A stretch of 64,000 bases of DNA, taken from positions 786,265-850,264 of the forward strand of contig NZ_VCNA01000002.1 of NCBI RefSeq assembly GCF_006170445.1, written 5' to 3'. This document shows, piece after piece, positions 54,871-63,838 of this stretch (position 1 is its first letter; each line of letters opens with the position of its first letter). Made by a program: the position numbers and the translations under genes. This DNA is from Brevibacillus dissolubilis. GTDB lineage: Bacteria; Bacillota; Bacilli; Brevibacillales; Brevibacillaceae. The notes beneath the pieces are model-generated. The model saw only the letters and a list, made by a program, of their open reading frames with translations. It was not told the DNA's origin and did no database searches.

Positions 54871-56118
54871 TTATACGGTTGTCCGGCCAGGTTCTTCTTT
54901 GACTGTGCTTGGTTCACTTGGTTGCCCTGCTTGTTCGGTTGAGCGCCAGTCTGTCTGTTCCCCTGTCCGTTCGTCTGGCAACGCTTTTGGCAGGCTGAGA
55001 CGAAAAATCGCACCTGTCTGGCTTGGTACAAGCTCGATTTTGCCATGATTTTTCTCGATGATCTGTTTGCAGATGGCAAGCCCTAAGCCTGTGCCGCTTT
55101 TTTTGCTGCTGACAAATGGGTCGAACAGGCGGTCTTGCAGCTCAGCGGGAATACCTGTGCCGTTGTCAGCGACAAAAAGCCAGAGATGGGTCTCATCCTC
55201 ATAGCTGTTCACGGTAATCCGTTTCGGATAGGCGGCATGCTCCAGAGCTTCTATACTGTTGCTGATCAGGTTAAACAATACCTGCTGGATTGCCGTCTTC
55301 TGTGCCTCAATGAGCGACTCTGAATTAATCTCTACCTGTATATCCACCTGTTCATTCAGCAGACGCGGATGGATCAGGCGCATGACGTTGTCAATGATGT
55401 CCTGCGTGGTACAGATCACCGTGACCTCCTCCACCTCGTTATTTTTGGAGAAGCTTAAAAAACCTGAGATATGGCCATACAAGCCATTAAACTCATGCTG
55501 AATAATATCCAGATAGGTTTCCACGCTGGCCAAGCCTTCTGGTGAAAGGGTACCGCGGATCATTTTTAGAAATCCCTCAATGGCAAACAGCGGGTTCCTC
55601 AATTCGTGAACCATGCTGGCGGCCATTTTGCCCAACAGACTTAAGCGGTCTTTATGAAGCTCATGTATAGTCTGGTCGCGCTCCTCGAGCAGGTGCTTGC
55701 TGTAATCCGAGTAGCTCTCACAGATCATCTGTTGGATCTTATCAATCCGTCTATGTATCTCGCGGCTGGCAGACAGGATATCAGCCCCTGACAAATCGGT
55801 CTCCATGGAATGCTTCTCGATGCAATCCAAAATAGCCTCGCGCCACATATGTGAGCTATGCAACAGATAGGTCAATGGGGTCTGTTGCTGGGCGTGGTAC
55901 TTGCATAACATGGGGATGAATTCAAATGACGAGTGCTCCCCCTCGGGAATGTCTAATTCGGTCAGCATCTGGAAGTATGCCAAGCCATTGTTGCGCAGAA
56001 TCGATGTATGATAACGGCCGGGTAGTTCCTGTTCGACTCGGTTTAGCCAATTCTCAATAATTTGATCTTTGTTCGTTTGGAGAAAAGATTGAAACCACGG
56101 CATTTCGTTCATAACCAT
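54871..56118 (-). CDS. Orphan soluble histidine kinase 2 (sporulation-kinase-like H-box)
   Basis: A 415-residue soluble kinase. The N-terminal ~150 residues are helical and start WFQSFLQTNKDQIIENWLNRVEQ, reminiscent of RsbRD-N/globin-like input domains, but that is tentative. The H-box is MVHELRNPLFAIEGFLKMI with His171. N-box FNLISNSIEAL, G1 DNGTGIPA and G2 GTGLGLAICKQI are present. The C-terminus has a ~35-residue Glu/Thr/Pro-rich tail. No membrane helix. The ATG at 56118 has GGGAAGTGG upstream; ATGs two and five codons later are possible. No adjacent response regulator. Confidence 0.86.
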   Translation of the reverse strand: MVMNEMPWFQSFLQTNKDQIIENWLNRVEQELPGRYHTSILRNNGLAYFQMLTELDIPEGEHSSFEFIPMLCKYHAQQQTPLTYLLHSSHMWREAILDCIEKHSMETDLSGADILSASREIHRRIDKIQQMICESYSDYSKHLLEERDQTIHELHKDRLSLLGKMAASMVHELRNPLFAIEGFLKMIRGTLSPEGLASVETYLDIIQHEFNGLYGHISGFLSFSKNNEVEEVTVICTTQDIIDNVMRLIHPRLLNEQVDIQVEINSESLIEAQKTAIQQVLFNLISNSIEALEHAAYPKRITVNSYEDETHLWLFVADNGTGIPAELQDRLFDPFVSSKKSGTGLGLAICKQIIEKNHGKIELVPSQTGAIFRLSLPKALPDERTGEQTDWRSTEQAGQPSEPSTVKEEPGRTTV

Positions 56119-56193
56119 GTGCACCACTTCCCTAGATATACATGCAGGCTGCGGGTGTCCCAAAACCTTTTCTCCCATTATATCAATTTTTTT

Positions 56194-57849
56194 CTAGTAA
56201 GAGTAGGTACCATTGACTCCCCCACGGTCAAGGGCACGGTACCGGATCGCCTCCGCCACATGAGTGGACTCGACTTGTTCTGTCCCCTGCAAATCGGCAA
56301 TCGTACGCGCTACTTTGATGATGCGGTCATATCCGCGAGCACTCAGCCCCATTTTTTCAAAAGCAAGCTTCATCAGCTCCTGTCCGTCTCTATCAATCGG
56401 AACGTACTTGCGAAGATCACTGCCTGTCATGCCGCTGTTGTAGCAGAACCCCTTGCGTCCCTGAAATCTCTCCGCCTGCATCAGCCGCGCCCGCTCGACA
56501 CGCTCTCGGATCGACTCCGATGACTCTTCCACCTGCCGCTCCCCTAACAAGTCGACTGCGACACGCGGGACCTCCAAGTGAATATCAATCCGATCCAATA
56601 TCGGTCCGGAGATCCGAGAGCGGTAACGGTGAATCTGCTGGGGGGAACAGGTGCATTCCTGCTGGGCACGTGTTCCGTAAAAGCCGCATGGACACGGATT
56701 CATCGAACCAACCAGTAAAAACTGTGCAGGAAATACATAACCCTGTTTGGCCCTCCCGATGGTGATCTGTCCTGCTTCCAGCGGCTGGCGCAGCACCTCG
56801 ATGACATGACGGGAAAACTCGGGGATCTCGTCCAAAAATAAAATGCCGCCATGAGCGAGACTACACTCACCGGGACGCGGGATCTGTGCCCCTCCCCCGG
56901 CTAATGCGGCGGATGTAATCGTGTGGTGCGGAGAGCGTATGGGACGCTCTTGGATCAGGCCGCTACGGTGGGTGAGATAACCTGCGATACTGTAGATTTT
57001 GGTCACTTCAAAGGATTCGTCCCGCGTCATCTGCGGCATGATGGTAGGCAGACAGTTGGCTAACAATGTCTTGCCAGAACCCGGCGGGCCGACTAACAGG
57101 ACGTTGTGAAAACCAGCGGCTGCTACCTCCAAGCCTCGTTTGACAAAGGTCTGACCAATCACGTCTGAGAAGTTGTATTTGGAATGGTGAGGCGGCTGGA
57201 ATGGGGCTGAAGATGATGGTTGTAAATCATCGGCGCGTGGATGATATTGGGCATCAGGGTCAGGTTGGTTGGTAATGTGGATGGTAGGCGGGGTGTTCGT
57301 TGTAAAATCTGAACAGTCGTCTATTCCGTTGTCCTTATTTTCTTTTGCAGGCTTCCAGTAACTCACAGCTTCCTTTAAATTATGTGCCGGCATCACCTGC
57401 AGCTCAACCAACCTTGCTTCTTGAGCATTACCAGCTGGAAGCAGGGCGTGTGTGAAGCCTTGTTTTTTGGCTTCTAATAAAATAGGCAGTACGCCGGGGA
57501 TTGGACGTAATGACCCATCCAGGGCGAGTTCTCCCAGAATCATCGTGCGTTCGTTGCGCAAAGGAAGCTGTTCGGAGGAAAGCAGGATTCCCAGAGCAAT
57601 CGCCAGGTCAAAGGCAGAACCCTCTTTTCGCAGATCAGCAGGAGCCAGATTGACCGTAATCCGCTTCATTGGGAATTCAAAGCCGCCATTGCGGAGTGCG
57701 GCTCTTACGCGGTCGCGGGATTCTTTGACGGCTGAACCGCCAAGGCCGACGATATCAAACTGGGGCAGGCCATTCGCGAGATCCACTTCGACTGCAACGG
57801 TGATGCCATCTATACCATGAACGGTTCCTGAGAAAGTGCGTGCGTACAT
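56194..57849 (-). CDS. comM: YifB/ComM family Mg-chelatase-like AAA+ helicase
   Basis: A 551-residue ComM. The N-terminal Lon-type S5-like domain (~1-165, LAPADLRKEGSAFDLAIALGIL) is followed by a linker of ~60 residues, then the AAA+ Mg-chelatase domain with Walker A GPPGSGKT (254-261), Walker B LFLDEIPEF, and the C-terminal Mg_chelatase_C region. In naturally competent bacteria ComM is a branch-migration helicase during transformation; it fits with dprA elsewhere in the window. The start ATG follows GGGGAG. Confidence 0.93.
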   Translation of the reverse strand: MYARTFSGTVHGIDGITVAVEVDLANGLPQFDIVGLGGSAVKESRDRVRAALRNGGFEFPMKRITVNLAPADLRKEGSAFDLAIALGILLSSEQLPLRNERTMILGELALDGSLRPIPGVLPILLEAKKQGFTHALLPAGNAQEARLVELQVMPAHNLKEAVSYWKPAKENKDNGIDDCSDFTTNTPPTIHITNQPDPDAQYHPRADDLQPSSSAPFQPPHHSKYNFSDVIGQTFVKRGLEVAAAGFHNVLLVGPPGSGKTLLANCLPTIMPQMTRDESFEVTKIYSIAGYLTHRSGLIQERPIRSPHHTITSAALAGGGAQIPRPGECSLAHGGILFLDEIPEFSRHVIEVLRQPLEAGQITIGRAKQGYVFPAQFLLVGSMNPCPCGFYGTRAQQECTCSPQQIHRYRSRISGPILDRIDIHLEVPRVAVDLLGERQVEESSESIRERVERARLMQAERFQGRKGFCYNSGMTGSDLRKYVPIDRDGQELMKLAFEKMGLSARGYDRIIKVARTIADLQGTEQVESTHVAEAIRYRALDRGGVNGTYSY

Positions 57850-58056
57850 ATGCTACTCCCCTTTTTATCTATTATGCTAGAAAAAGACAAAGGGGTTTGC
57901 AAGAAAAGTTGCGGGGAACTGGCACCAGAATTCACTGTACAAGATTCGCCAAAAGGGAATGGGGCAAGCCGGATTTATCTTAGCTCTATTGATGACTTGT
58001 ACAAGCTTGAGCAACTGATTGTAACCGCTTATGAAGAGGCGGATCATAAAGAATAG
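57850..58056 (+). CDS. Doubtful small ORF divergent from comM
   Basis: A frame of up to 68 codons on the plus strand, reading GASRIYLSSIDDLYKLEQLI towards the end and closing at the bidirectional terminator. It has no ribosome site, and its first 20 codons overlap the best comM promoter. No family is recognised. It may be a gene remnant or a chance frame. Confidence 0.2.
   Translation: MLLPFLSIMLEKDKGVCKKSCGELAPEFTVQDSPKGNGASRIYLSSIDDLYKLEQLIVTAYEEADHKE
57874..57902 (-). promoter_or_regulatory. Candidate sigma-A promoter for comM
   Basis: TTGCAA and TAGCAT with a 17-base spacer on the minus strand, 25 bases before the comM ATG. Confidence 0.45.
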
Positions 58057-58060
58057 AAGT

Positions 58061-58114
58061 AAAAAACGAGGCCGTTTCCCCACATCCAAAGGGAAAACGG
58101 TCTCGTCCTCTTTT
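58061..58114 (-). terminator. Terminator after the lipase gene, probably bidirectional
   Basis: A ~15-base-pair stem (CGAGACCGTTTTCCC with GGGGAAACGGCCTCG, two G-U or mismatched positions) with TTTTTTAC on the minus strand and CTTTTAAG on the plus strand. It lies 20-60 bases after the lipase stop. Confidence 0.85.
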
Positions 58115-58135
58115 AAGCCATTATTCTATCTTTTT

Positions 58136-60073
58136 TTACTCAGGCTTCACGCGCTCATTCACCTTTTTGCCTTCCAGCTCAAACGTGGATTCGCCTTTGT
58201 TCACATTCACTTTCAATTTCTCACCTTTTTTCACTTTCAAAGGCTCCAAGAACTTGCGCTTGGTTTTCTCGCCTTCGTTGGTGCTGGTTTGATAGAGCTT
58301 GCGGGAGAACTCGGCGTCAGCTTTGCCGGAAATAAGCTCGATATCATAATCCTTAGCCGAGTCGACGACGATCTGAATACCAAGCAGGGAAGCTTCGCCT
58401 TTGTCGCTGTTGAGCAGGTTGGCATAGCCGAGGGCATCTGTGGCATCGCCTTCGCGTTGGATGACAGCGCCGCCTTTTTCTGTGACGGTGATGGTGAATT
58501 TGTCTTGGTTTCCGGTCTTTTTGTCTGTCACAGAGATGACGTATTCGCCGTCAAGCTGCTGGGTGACGAAAGACAGGGCGTCACGGGTCATATTTTTCAG
58601 AGCCGCTTTGCTGTCCTTGCTCACACCACGCTCATCCATAGCTTGTGGCGCTTGGGCGTCCGCTTTTTGCTCATCGCTCACCAAAGAAGAAGCGGTTGGA
58701 GCGTATGCACCTTTGCCATTGATAAAGTTCATGATATGTGGAAGGGCGTAGATCGCTGTATTGGAGCCTGGGTCAAGCATGTCGACGTGGATACCGTCAC
58801 CGCTTGTGTCTGTGATATAGGTAGCCGTAATATTGGTTGAGTGTGTAAAGCTCGGGTTGGAGCTGTACGCCGGAACCGTACCGTCACCGTCTGCATAGCG
58901 GTACTCGATGTCCGTGTAGTCGCCATTCCAGAATGAATGGGTTTTGACTACCGCATAGCTCACCTCGGTCGAAGCACCTGTTCCGATGATGCTGTGGAAC
59001 GGTACGGGAACAGCCGCTTGGGAATCCCATGTGACGTACGCGCTGTCTGCTTCACTCTCAAGTGCATTGTTGTATTGATAGGTCTTGGCAAGTGTGTGAG
59101 CTGCCTCTGGTGTACGGGATGGTGCCAGATAGGTTTCCTTGGTCACACTGCCCCAGCCGTCGATCCAGACTTCTTTTTCGATTACCGTTCCTGCGTAGGC
59201 GGTTGTGCGCTGCAGTTCGGATTCGCCCTTGAGCGGTGGGCTCATCATGTAGAGAGACGGGCTGTTTTTGCTGATTTCGTATCCGGTCATCGGGCTGATT
59301 CCCAGACCAAAATAGTAAGCGTCCATGTCATAGCCGCCAAGCGTGCTAGAAGAAGCACGTACCGCTTTGGCTGCCCCAAGGTTAGGCGCACCGACGAAGA
59401 CAGCGCCTGCCACTTTGCCTTGATAGGTCGGGTTCATTTCGAGGAAGTGCTTAATGATTTGCGTCCCTTGGCTGTGACCGATCAGGTAGACTTTATCGGA
59501 GCCAGATTGAGAGAGTGCGTAGTCGATCCGGCTTTTCATCATCGCAAAATGATCACTGTAGCGCAGACGCCAGTCATATGCGACACCAAACAGTGTGCGG
59601 CCCGCCACGTAGCCTTTTGCCTGAAGGTCTGTGATGAATTTTTCGTAGATCGGCTGATCCCCTACTTCACGGATGCCTTGCAGGTGGTCTTGATAGGCAC
59701 TGATATTGCCCCGGTGTACATATGTACCTGCCGCGCTGTTAAGCAGTGTTCGGCCATCTGGTTGCAATTGAAGATGGTAGAGAAGCTCATCATCATCAAT
59801 ATAGGTGCCATACCAACGATCTACCCATACTTGTGTCTCATCGTAGTTATAGCTGTTGCTGCTGCCGTTGAACTGAACACCGCCGGTACCTGGGACAAAT
59901 ACGATCGGACGGAGTGCCCCATCAACCGATACTTCAGCAGATGGAATTTGTTCATTGGTTACGCTTTCACTTGCATACGCTTTGCTCGTTGCCACAGGTG
60001 TCGAAGTCACGGAGAATACACTGGCAAACGTAGCGGCAGAGAGCAGATAGAAAACCGCTTTGTTCTTCATCAT
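58136..60073 (-). CDS. Secreted lipase/acyltransferase of the LCAT family
   Basis: A 645-residue secreted alpha/beta hydrolase. It has a signal peptide (MMKNKAVFYLLSAATFASVFSV, cleaved near AYA-SES) and an oxyanion region PIVFVPGTGGVQF. FGVAYDWRLRYSDH is the LCAT/PDAT family signature. The nucleophile Ser201 is in IGHSQGTQIIKHF, and the acid is probably in DGDGTVPAYSS and the histidine in GDGIHVDML. After the hydrolase (~470) comes a C-terminal module of ~170 residues with beta character and a Lys/Glu-rich end. Start at 60073 has GGAGG 7 bases upstream. Likely acts on lipids outside the cell; substrate unknown. Confidence 0.88.
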   Translation of the reverse strand: MMKNKAVFYLLSAATFASVFSVTSTPVATSKAYASESVTNEQIPSAEVSVDGALRPIVFVPGTGGVQFNGSSNSYNYDETQVWVDRWYGTYIDDDELLYHLQLQPDGRTLLNSAAGTYVHRGNISAYQDHLQGIREVGDQPIYEKFITDLQAKGYVAGRTLFGVAYDWRLRYSDHFAMMKSRIDYALSQSGSDKVYLIGHSQGTQIIKHFLEMNPTYQGKVAGAVFVGAPNLGAAKAVRASSSTLGGYDMDAYYFGLGISPMTGYEISKNSPSLYMMSPPLKGESELQRTTAYAGTVIEKEVWIDGWGSVTKETYLAPSRTPEAAHTLAKTYQYNNALESEADSAYVTWDSQAAVPVPFHSIIGTGASTEVSYAVVKTHSFWNGDYTDIEYRYADGDGTVPAYSSNPSFTHSTNITATYITDTSGDGIHVDMLDPGSNTAIYALPHIMNFINGKGAYAPTASSLVSDEQKADAQAPQAMDERGVSKDSKAALKNMTRDALSFVTQQLDGEYVISVTDKKTGNQDKFTITVTEKGGAVIQREGDATDALGYANLLNSDKGEASLLGIQIVVDSAKDYDIELISGKADAEFSRKLYQTSTNEGEKTKRKFLEPLKVKKGEKLKVNVNKGESTFELEGKKVNERVKPE

Positions 60074-60144
60074 TTCCCTTCCTCCATTCATGTTTTCATA
60101 CATAAATAAATAACAAACCAGAATCTATCATAAATATAATATAA

Positions 60145-60173
60145 ATGTTAGGATAATGAAAGAATATTTTCAA
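60145..60173 (-). promoter_or_regulatory. Candidate sigma-A promoter for the lipase
   Basis: TTGAAA and TAACAT with a 17-base spacer on the minus strand, in a strongly AT-rich stretch 70-100 bases before the lipase start. Confidence 0.5.
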
Positions 60174-60223
60174 TGATATGGTAATTGGAACAATAGAATA
60201 AGAGCCTTTCTCTCTGTGAAAGT

Positions 60224-60252
60224 TTGACAAGAAATGCTAATATAATAGTAAT
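60224..60252 (+). promoter_or_regulatory. Candidate sigma-A promoter for histidine kinase 3
   Basis: Perfect TTGACA followed after 16-17 bases by TAGTAA/AGTAAT on the plus strand, 24 bases before the kinase ATG. A TATAAT lies only 11 bases after the -35 and is too close to be its partner. Confidence 0.5.
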
Positions 60253-60275
60253 AACGAACGAATTTAGGGGATATT

Positions 60276-61451
60276 ATGAGGCTCGAAGATATGAACAAAG
60301 AATTATTAGATGTCTTAATATGTAGTATTCCGTCGATAGTCGAGCATCATTTTCATGACATGCTAGAGTTGCAGGGCGAATATGCGCTCTACTATTCCAA
60401 TAACCATGAGGCCTTGAAGCGGAGTTTGGAAGGTCTTATTTTTAATTGCATCCAGAGTCTCTTGCTTGATGACGATGGTTTTGAACGATTTGCGGAAGCG
60501 CTTGCCGAAGAATCCTACCAGGAGGGTCTGCAGGCCGCACTCAATCAGGATTTTGTTCCCCATGTTATTTTGGAGTCGAATCATAATCTTCGGATTCATA
60601 TCTTTGACCATCTCTTCCCGATCATTGATAAAATGATTCCCGACCCGGCTGTACGGATGATTATGACGGGACGGATCAACAATATGGCGAGCACCCGTTT
60701 TAAAAACTACTATCTGGGTTTTATCCCGATGAAAGACAAGCAGATTACCAGCCTGCATCAGCAGAAGCTCTCGATCATCGGACAGATGTCAGCCGGGATG
60801 GCACATGAGATCCGCAATCCGCTGACCACCGTACAGGGATTTTTGCAGTTTATGAAGGAACTGTTCAACAAAGATACGGTGAACAAGGACGACATCCTTT
60901 TTTACCTGGACCTTTGCAAAAATGAGCTGGATCAGATCGAAAGTCTGGTCAATGACTTCCTGCTGCTGGCCCGCAAAAGCGAAGCCGTCAAAAAAGAGAT
61001 CACTACACTCCACATCTCAGACATCCTCCACCGCGTACAGGAATTATCGCGCTATTATGCCGTGGAAAAATCGATCTCGCTGGATTTTGAATACCATCAT
61101 GGTGAAGTGGAGATTCTCGGTGTCCCGACCTATATCGAGCAGATCTTTTTAAACATCATTAAAAACGGGATTGATGCAAGTCCGAACAACAGCCTGTTTA
61201 AAGTCAAAACCGGCATCAATGAAGAGAATCAGACCATGGTAACGAGCTTTATCGACTTCGGGCCTGGGATTCCTGAATCAGAGCTGGTCAATATTTTTGA
61301 ACCTTTTTTCACCACAAAAGAAACAGGCACAGGCATGGGGTTAGCGATCTGTAAGGAACTGGTCGACTTCATGGGTGGCAGCATCGAGGTCGAATCCACC
61401 ATCGATGTGGGTACAGTGTTTCATGTACAGTTGCCACTGGCCCATACATAA
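60276..61451 (+). CDS. Orphan soluble histidine kinase 3 (sporulation-kinase-like H-box)
   Basis: A 391-residue soluble kinase and one of the few plus-strand genes. A helical N-terminal input domain (~1-160) includes SNHNLRIHIFDHLFPIID, matching kinase 1. H-box AGMAHEIRNPLTTVQGFLQFM with His177; N-box LNIIKNGIDAS; G1 DFGPGIPES; G2 GTGMGLAICKEL. Start ATG at 60276 follows AGGGGAT. It has its own promoter and terminator, thus is monocistronic. No partner response regulator. Confidence 0.88.
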   Translation: MRLEDMNKELLDVLICSIPSIVEHHFHDMLELQGEYALYYSNNHEALKRSLEGLIFNCIQSLLLDDDGFERFAEALAEESYQEGLQAALNQDFVPHVILESNHNLRIHIFDHLFPIIDKMIPDPAVRMIMTGRINNMASTRFKNYYLGFIPMKDKQITSLHQQKLSIIGQMSAGMAHEIRNPLTTVQGFLQFMKELFNKDTVNKDDILFYLDLCKNELDQIESLVNDFLLLARKSEAVKKEITTLHISDILHRVQELSRYYAVEKSISLDFEYHHGEVEILGVPTYIEQIFLNIIKNGIDASPNNSLFKVKTGINEENQTMVTSFIDFGPGIPESELVNIFEPFFTTKETGTGMGLAICKELVDFMGGSIEVESTIDVGTVFHVQLPLAHT

Positions 61452-61452
61452 G

Positions 61453-61490
61453 AAAAGCCATAAGGATGGATCTCCTTGTGGCTTTTTTTA
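61453..61490 (+). terminator. Rho-independent terminator after histidine kinase 3
   Basis: AAAGCCATAAGGA / TCCTTGTGGCTTT stem (one G-U) with a six-base loop and TTTTTTTATT on the plus strand, right after the stop codon. Confidence 0.88.
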
Positions 61491-61577
61491 TTGGGGCTGG
61501 ATGTGGCCTCCTTCTACTTGGTATGTATCTATGTGAACGTCCACTGGCTCCACGCCTGGTCGCCGTACATCCCTACG

Positions 61578-62108
61578 CTATTTCCAGCCTTCCCGCTCTT
61601 TTAATGTCGTGATATGAGCAATATGATGCTCGCTGTGCCAAGCGTACAAGGCCAACGCTTTTTTCAAATCAAACAGGGCGTTGTGCTCGGGATGGCGGAA
61701 CTCGCGCTGGAATTGTTCCTCGGTAAGGGATGTGAGCAATATGGTCCAACGCTGGTGCAGGGCATCGAGCAGGGCAAGCGACATCTCGATTGGTGTCTCG
61801 CGTGAGTCGCCAAGCTCTGCCCAACGCGCTTCCTCATAAGGCCGAATGGTAGGTGTCTCCTCTGTCAGCGTCAGTTTAAACCGGATGAAACTGTTCATGT
61901 GACTGTCTGCCATATGATGAACCACTTGTCGAACCGTCCAGCCCTCAGGTCGATAAGGTGTGTCAAGCTGGTCATCTGTCAGCCCCGCAACCGCCTGACG
62001 CAGTTTGGCTGGTGTGTCTTGGATGGTTTGAATCCATTCTTGGATTTGCTCCGGTGCAGCTGGTCCCTCATAGCGGAATGGACCGATCGGAAAACGCAGG
62101 TCGTTCAT
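61578..62108 (-). CDS. DinB-like metal-dependent hydrolase/transferase, YfiT type
   Basis: A 176-residue four-helix DinB-superfamily protein. It closely follows B. subtilis YfiT: opening RFPIGPFRYEGP, TPYRPEGWTVRQVVHHMADSHMNSFIRFKLTLTEE and the ending YAWHSEHHIAHI. The three metal-ligand histidines (one in VVHHMAD, two in WHSEHHIAH) are present. The family includes thiol transferases such as bacillithiol-S-transferases. Start at 62108 has GGAGG 8 bases upstream. It is 104 bases downstream of the ylmB-like gene. Confidence 0.88.
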   Translation of the reverse strand: MNDLRFPIGPFRYEGPAAPEQIQEWIQTIQDTPAKLRQAVAGLTDDQLDTPYRPEGWTVRQVVHHMADSHMNSFIRFKLTLTEETPTIRPYEEARWAELGDSRETPIEMSLALLDALHQRWTILLTSLTEEQFQREFRHPEHNALFDLKKALALYAWHSEHHIAHITTLKEREGWK

Positions 62109-62213
62109 GCGGGAATCCTCCTCTTGTTTCACGTTCTTCTGGATTTTTCTGCTCTTTCTATAGTTTAGACAGTTATCTAGATAGAAGAAAGGGGAAAAAA
62201 CAGATCAGATGCA

Positions 62214-63584
62214 TCACTTTTTTCGATTGCACCACTCCGCGATCGTAATCGCCATCACCTTGGCAAACTGAATTAACTGCTCCACACTTACCTTCTCATC
62301 CACGGCATGTGCATCCTCCAGTTTCCCCGGCCCAAACAAAACGGTCGGAATCCCCGCTCTGCCTAACCAGCCCGCATCGGTAACCGTGGTCGTCATCCCG
62401 ATGGTCGCTCTCTCTTCACTCACCTGCTCACAAACCGATGCCAACAGCTGTGTCCCCGGATGGTCCGGATCGATCTCCAACGATGGAAAAATCTCTCCCC
62501 GCTCCTCAATCATCGACTTGCCGCCCCAGCGAAACACAGGTGGATTCTCCCGCAGCCACGGATCAGCATCAGCCACGCGACAGATGTGTGATTCAATCTC
62601 TTCTATAATTGATTCATAATTTTCATTCGGATAGAAATGCACGGTGATCCATAACGCGCAACGATCCGCCACAAAAGCCGCATGACGACCGCCTTCAATC
62701 ACGGCCGGATTAATCGTATTCGTACCCGCCGGAAAACCTGGATAGCTTTTCGTCACCGCCCAATGACGCTCCAGCTCTTGCAGGCCCGCGATGATTTTCA
62801 TCATTTTTTCAATGGCACTCGCGCCTTTGACCCCTCCGCCGGCATGGATCATTTTAGCCCGGATGCCGTCGTGGTAGGTTTCTTTACTCTGAATCGTAAT
62901 CCAGCCGGTAATCACTCCTCCCTGCCCCTGAATATGCAGGTCACTCGTATCGACAACGATGGCAAAATCCGCATGGTAGCCTTTTTCCATGCAAGACAAC
63001 GTCCCTGCCTCACCTGCCTCCTCTCCGATCACCGACTGAAATTGCAGATCACCTTTTAACTCAATTCCAAGATCACACAGCACTTTGATGGCGAACAATG
63101 CGCCTGCCAAGCCGCCCTTCATGTCTGCCGTCCCTCGGCCATAGAGATATCCGTCACGAACGACAGCATCAAACGGTGAATGCGTCCACTCCGAGTCATC
63201 CCCCACTTCGGCCACATCCATATGCCCGTTGATGATCAAGCTCTGATAACTGTCCGATTGTGTGCCGGTAAGGATACCGACGACATTGGGGTCATTAGGG
63301 TATACGTCCCAACTGGTTGTCTCAAAACCCAGGTTGTCCAGATACTGCTGCAGAAAGGCCTGAGCCTCAACCGTATTGCGGGCTGGTGGACTGACTGTTG
63401 GATAAGAAATCAGTTTTTTAACCAGTGCAAGGTATTCGTCCTGACGGCGGTTTATTTCCTGGGTGATACGTGATAAGAGATTGGGGTCGGTATGGGTTAG
63501 CTGGTTGGTTGGAGTTGAATCGTTAGTCCGAGTTGCGCGGTCTGTCTGACTGATTTTCTGATCCTTTTCATGTTGGTTAATCAT
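62214..63584 (-). CDS. ylmB: M20 ArgE/DapE-type deacylase, likely YlmB formylaminopyrimidine deformylase
   Basis: A 456-residue zinc amidohydrolase of family M20. Metal and catalytic motifs are present: INGHMDVAEVGD, YGRGTADMKGGLAG, SVIGEEAGEAGTLS, and the final His in GPGKLEDAHAVDEK. The lid/dimerisation domain lies at ~215-330. The general family includes acetylornithine and succinyl-diaminopimelate enzymes. However, a TPP riboswitch remnant upstream points to YlmB, which deformylates N-formyl-aminopyrimidine in thiamin salvage. The start at 63584 is chosen for AGAGAGG 6 bases upstream. An N-terminal low-complexity Thr/Asn/Gln tail of ~45 residues precedes the catalytic domain. No other thi genes are visible. 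Confidence 0.82.
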   Translation of the reverse strand: MINQHEKDQKISQTDRATRTNDSTPTNQLTHTDPNLLSRITQEINRRQDEYLALVKKLISYPTVSPPARNTVEAQAFLQQYLDNLGFETTSWDVYPNDPNVVGILTGTQSDSYQSLIINGHMDVAEVGDDSEWTHSPFDAVVRDGYLYGRGTADMKGGLAGALFAIKVLCDLGIELKGDLQFQSVIGEEAGEAGTLSCMEKGYHADFAIVVDTSDLHIQGQGGVITGWITIQSKETYHDGIRAKMIHAGGGVKGASAIEKMMKIIAGLQELERHWAVTKSYPGFPAGTNTINPAVIEGGRHAAFVADRCALWITVHFYPNENYESIIEEIESHICRVADADPWLRENPPVFRWGGKSMIEERGEIFPSLEIDPDHPGTQLLASVCEQVSEERATIGMTTTVTDAGWLGRAGIPTVLFGPGKLEDAHAVDEKVSVEQLIQFAKVMAITIAEWCNRKK

Positions 63585-63765
63585 GCAGTTCCTCTCTCCT
63601 CCTGTTTTCGCTTGTTTCACATATCTTGTTGGAGTCACGCGAAAAGTTCCCTTTACGGAAAAACGATATGAGCGTTCATTACCCTCTCTTCTTTTTTGTT
63701 TCATACGATCGAGAAGCTCTCCGTATTAATAAATATCAATACGACCAAATTTTGTTCATACCATA
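63585..63765 (-). other. Leader between the riboswitch terminator and the ylmB-like gene
   Basis: About 180 bases, AT-rich. It includes an inverted repeat CGTATT-N10-AATACG at 63722-63743 and an in-frame upstream start at 63704 with poor ribosome spacing. No convincing promoter was found here. Confidence 0.4.
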
Positions 63766-63798
63766 ATAAAAAACCGCTCCCCGTGAAAAGAGGAGCGG
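63766..63798 (-). terminator. Riboswitch-associated terminator upstream of ylmB
   Basis: CCGCTCC / GGAGCGG stem, ~11-base loop, followed by TTTTTTATT on the minus strand. It lies 40 bases after the riboswitch 3' end and about 180 bases before the ylmB-like start, the layout of a transcription-terminating TPP switch. Confidence 0.85.
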
Positions 63799-63838
63799 CA
63801 GTAAAAACAGGAAATCATCAGCTGTTTTTTCAATCGTC

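Noticed and set aside
57850..58056. Small plus-strand gene next to comM
   Set aside because: Kept only as a low-confidence feature: no ribosome site and its start overlaps the comM promoter.
58937..60109. A 390-codon plus-strand frame over the lipase gene
   Set aside because: Antisense to the convincing LCAT-type lipase with signal peptide and catalytic motif; composition is shadow-like.
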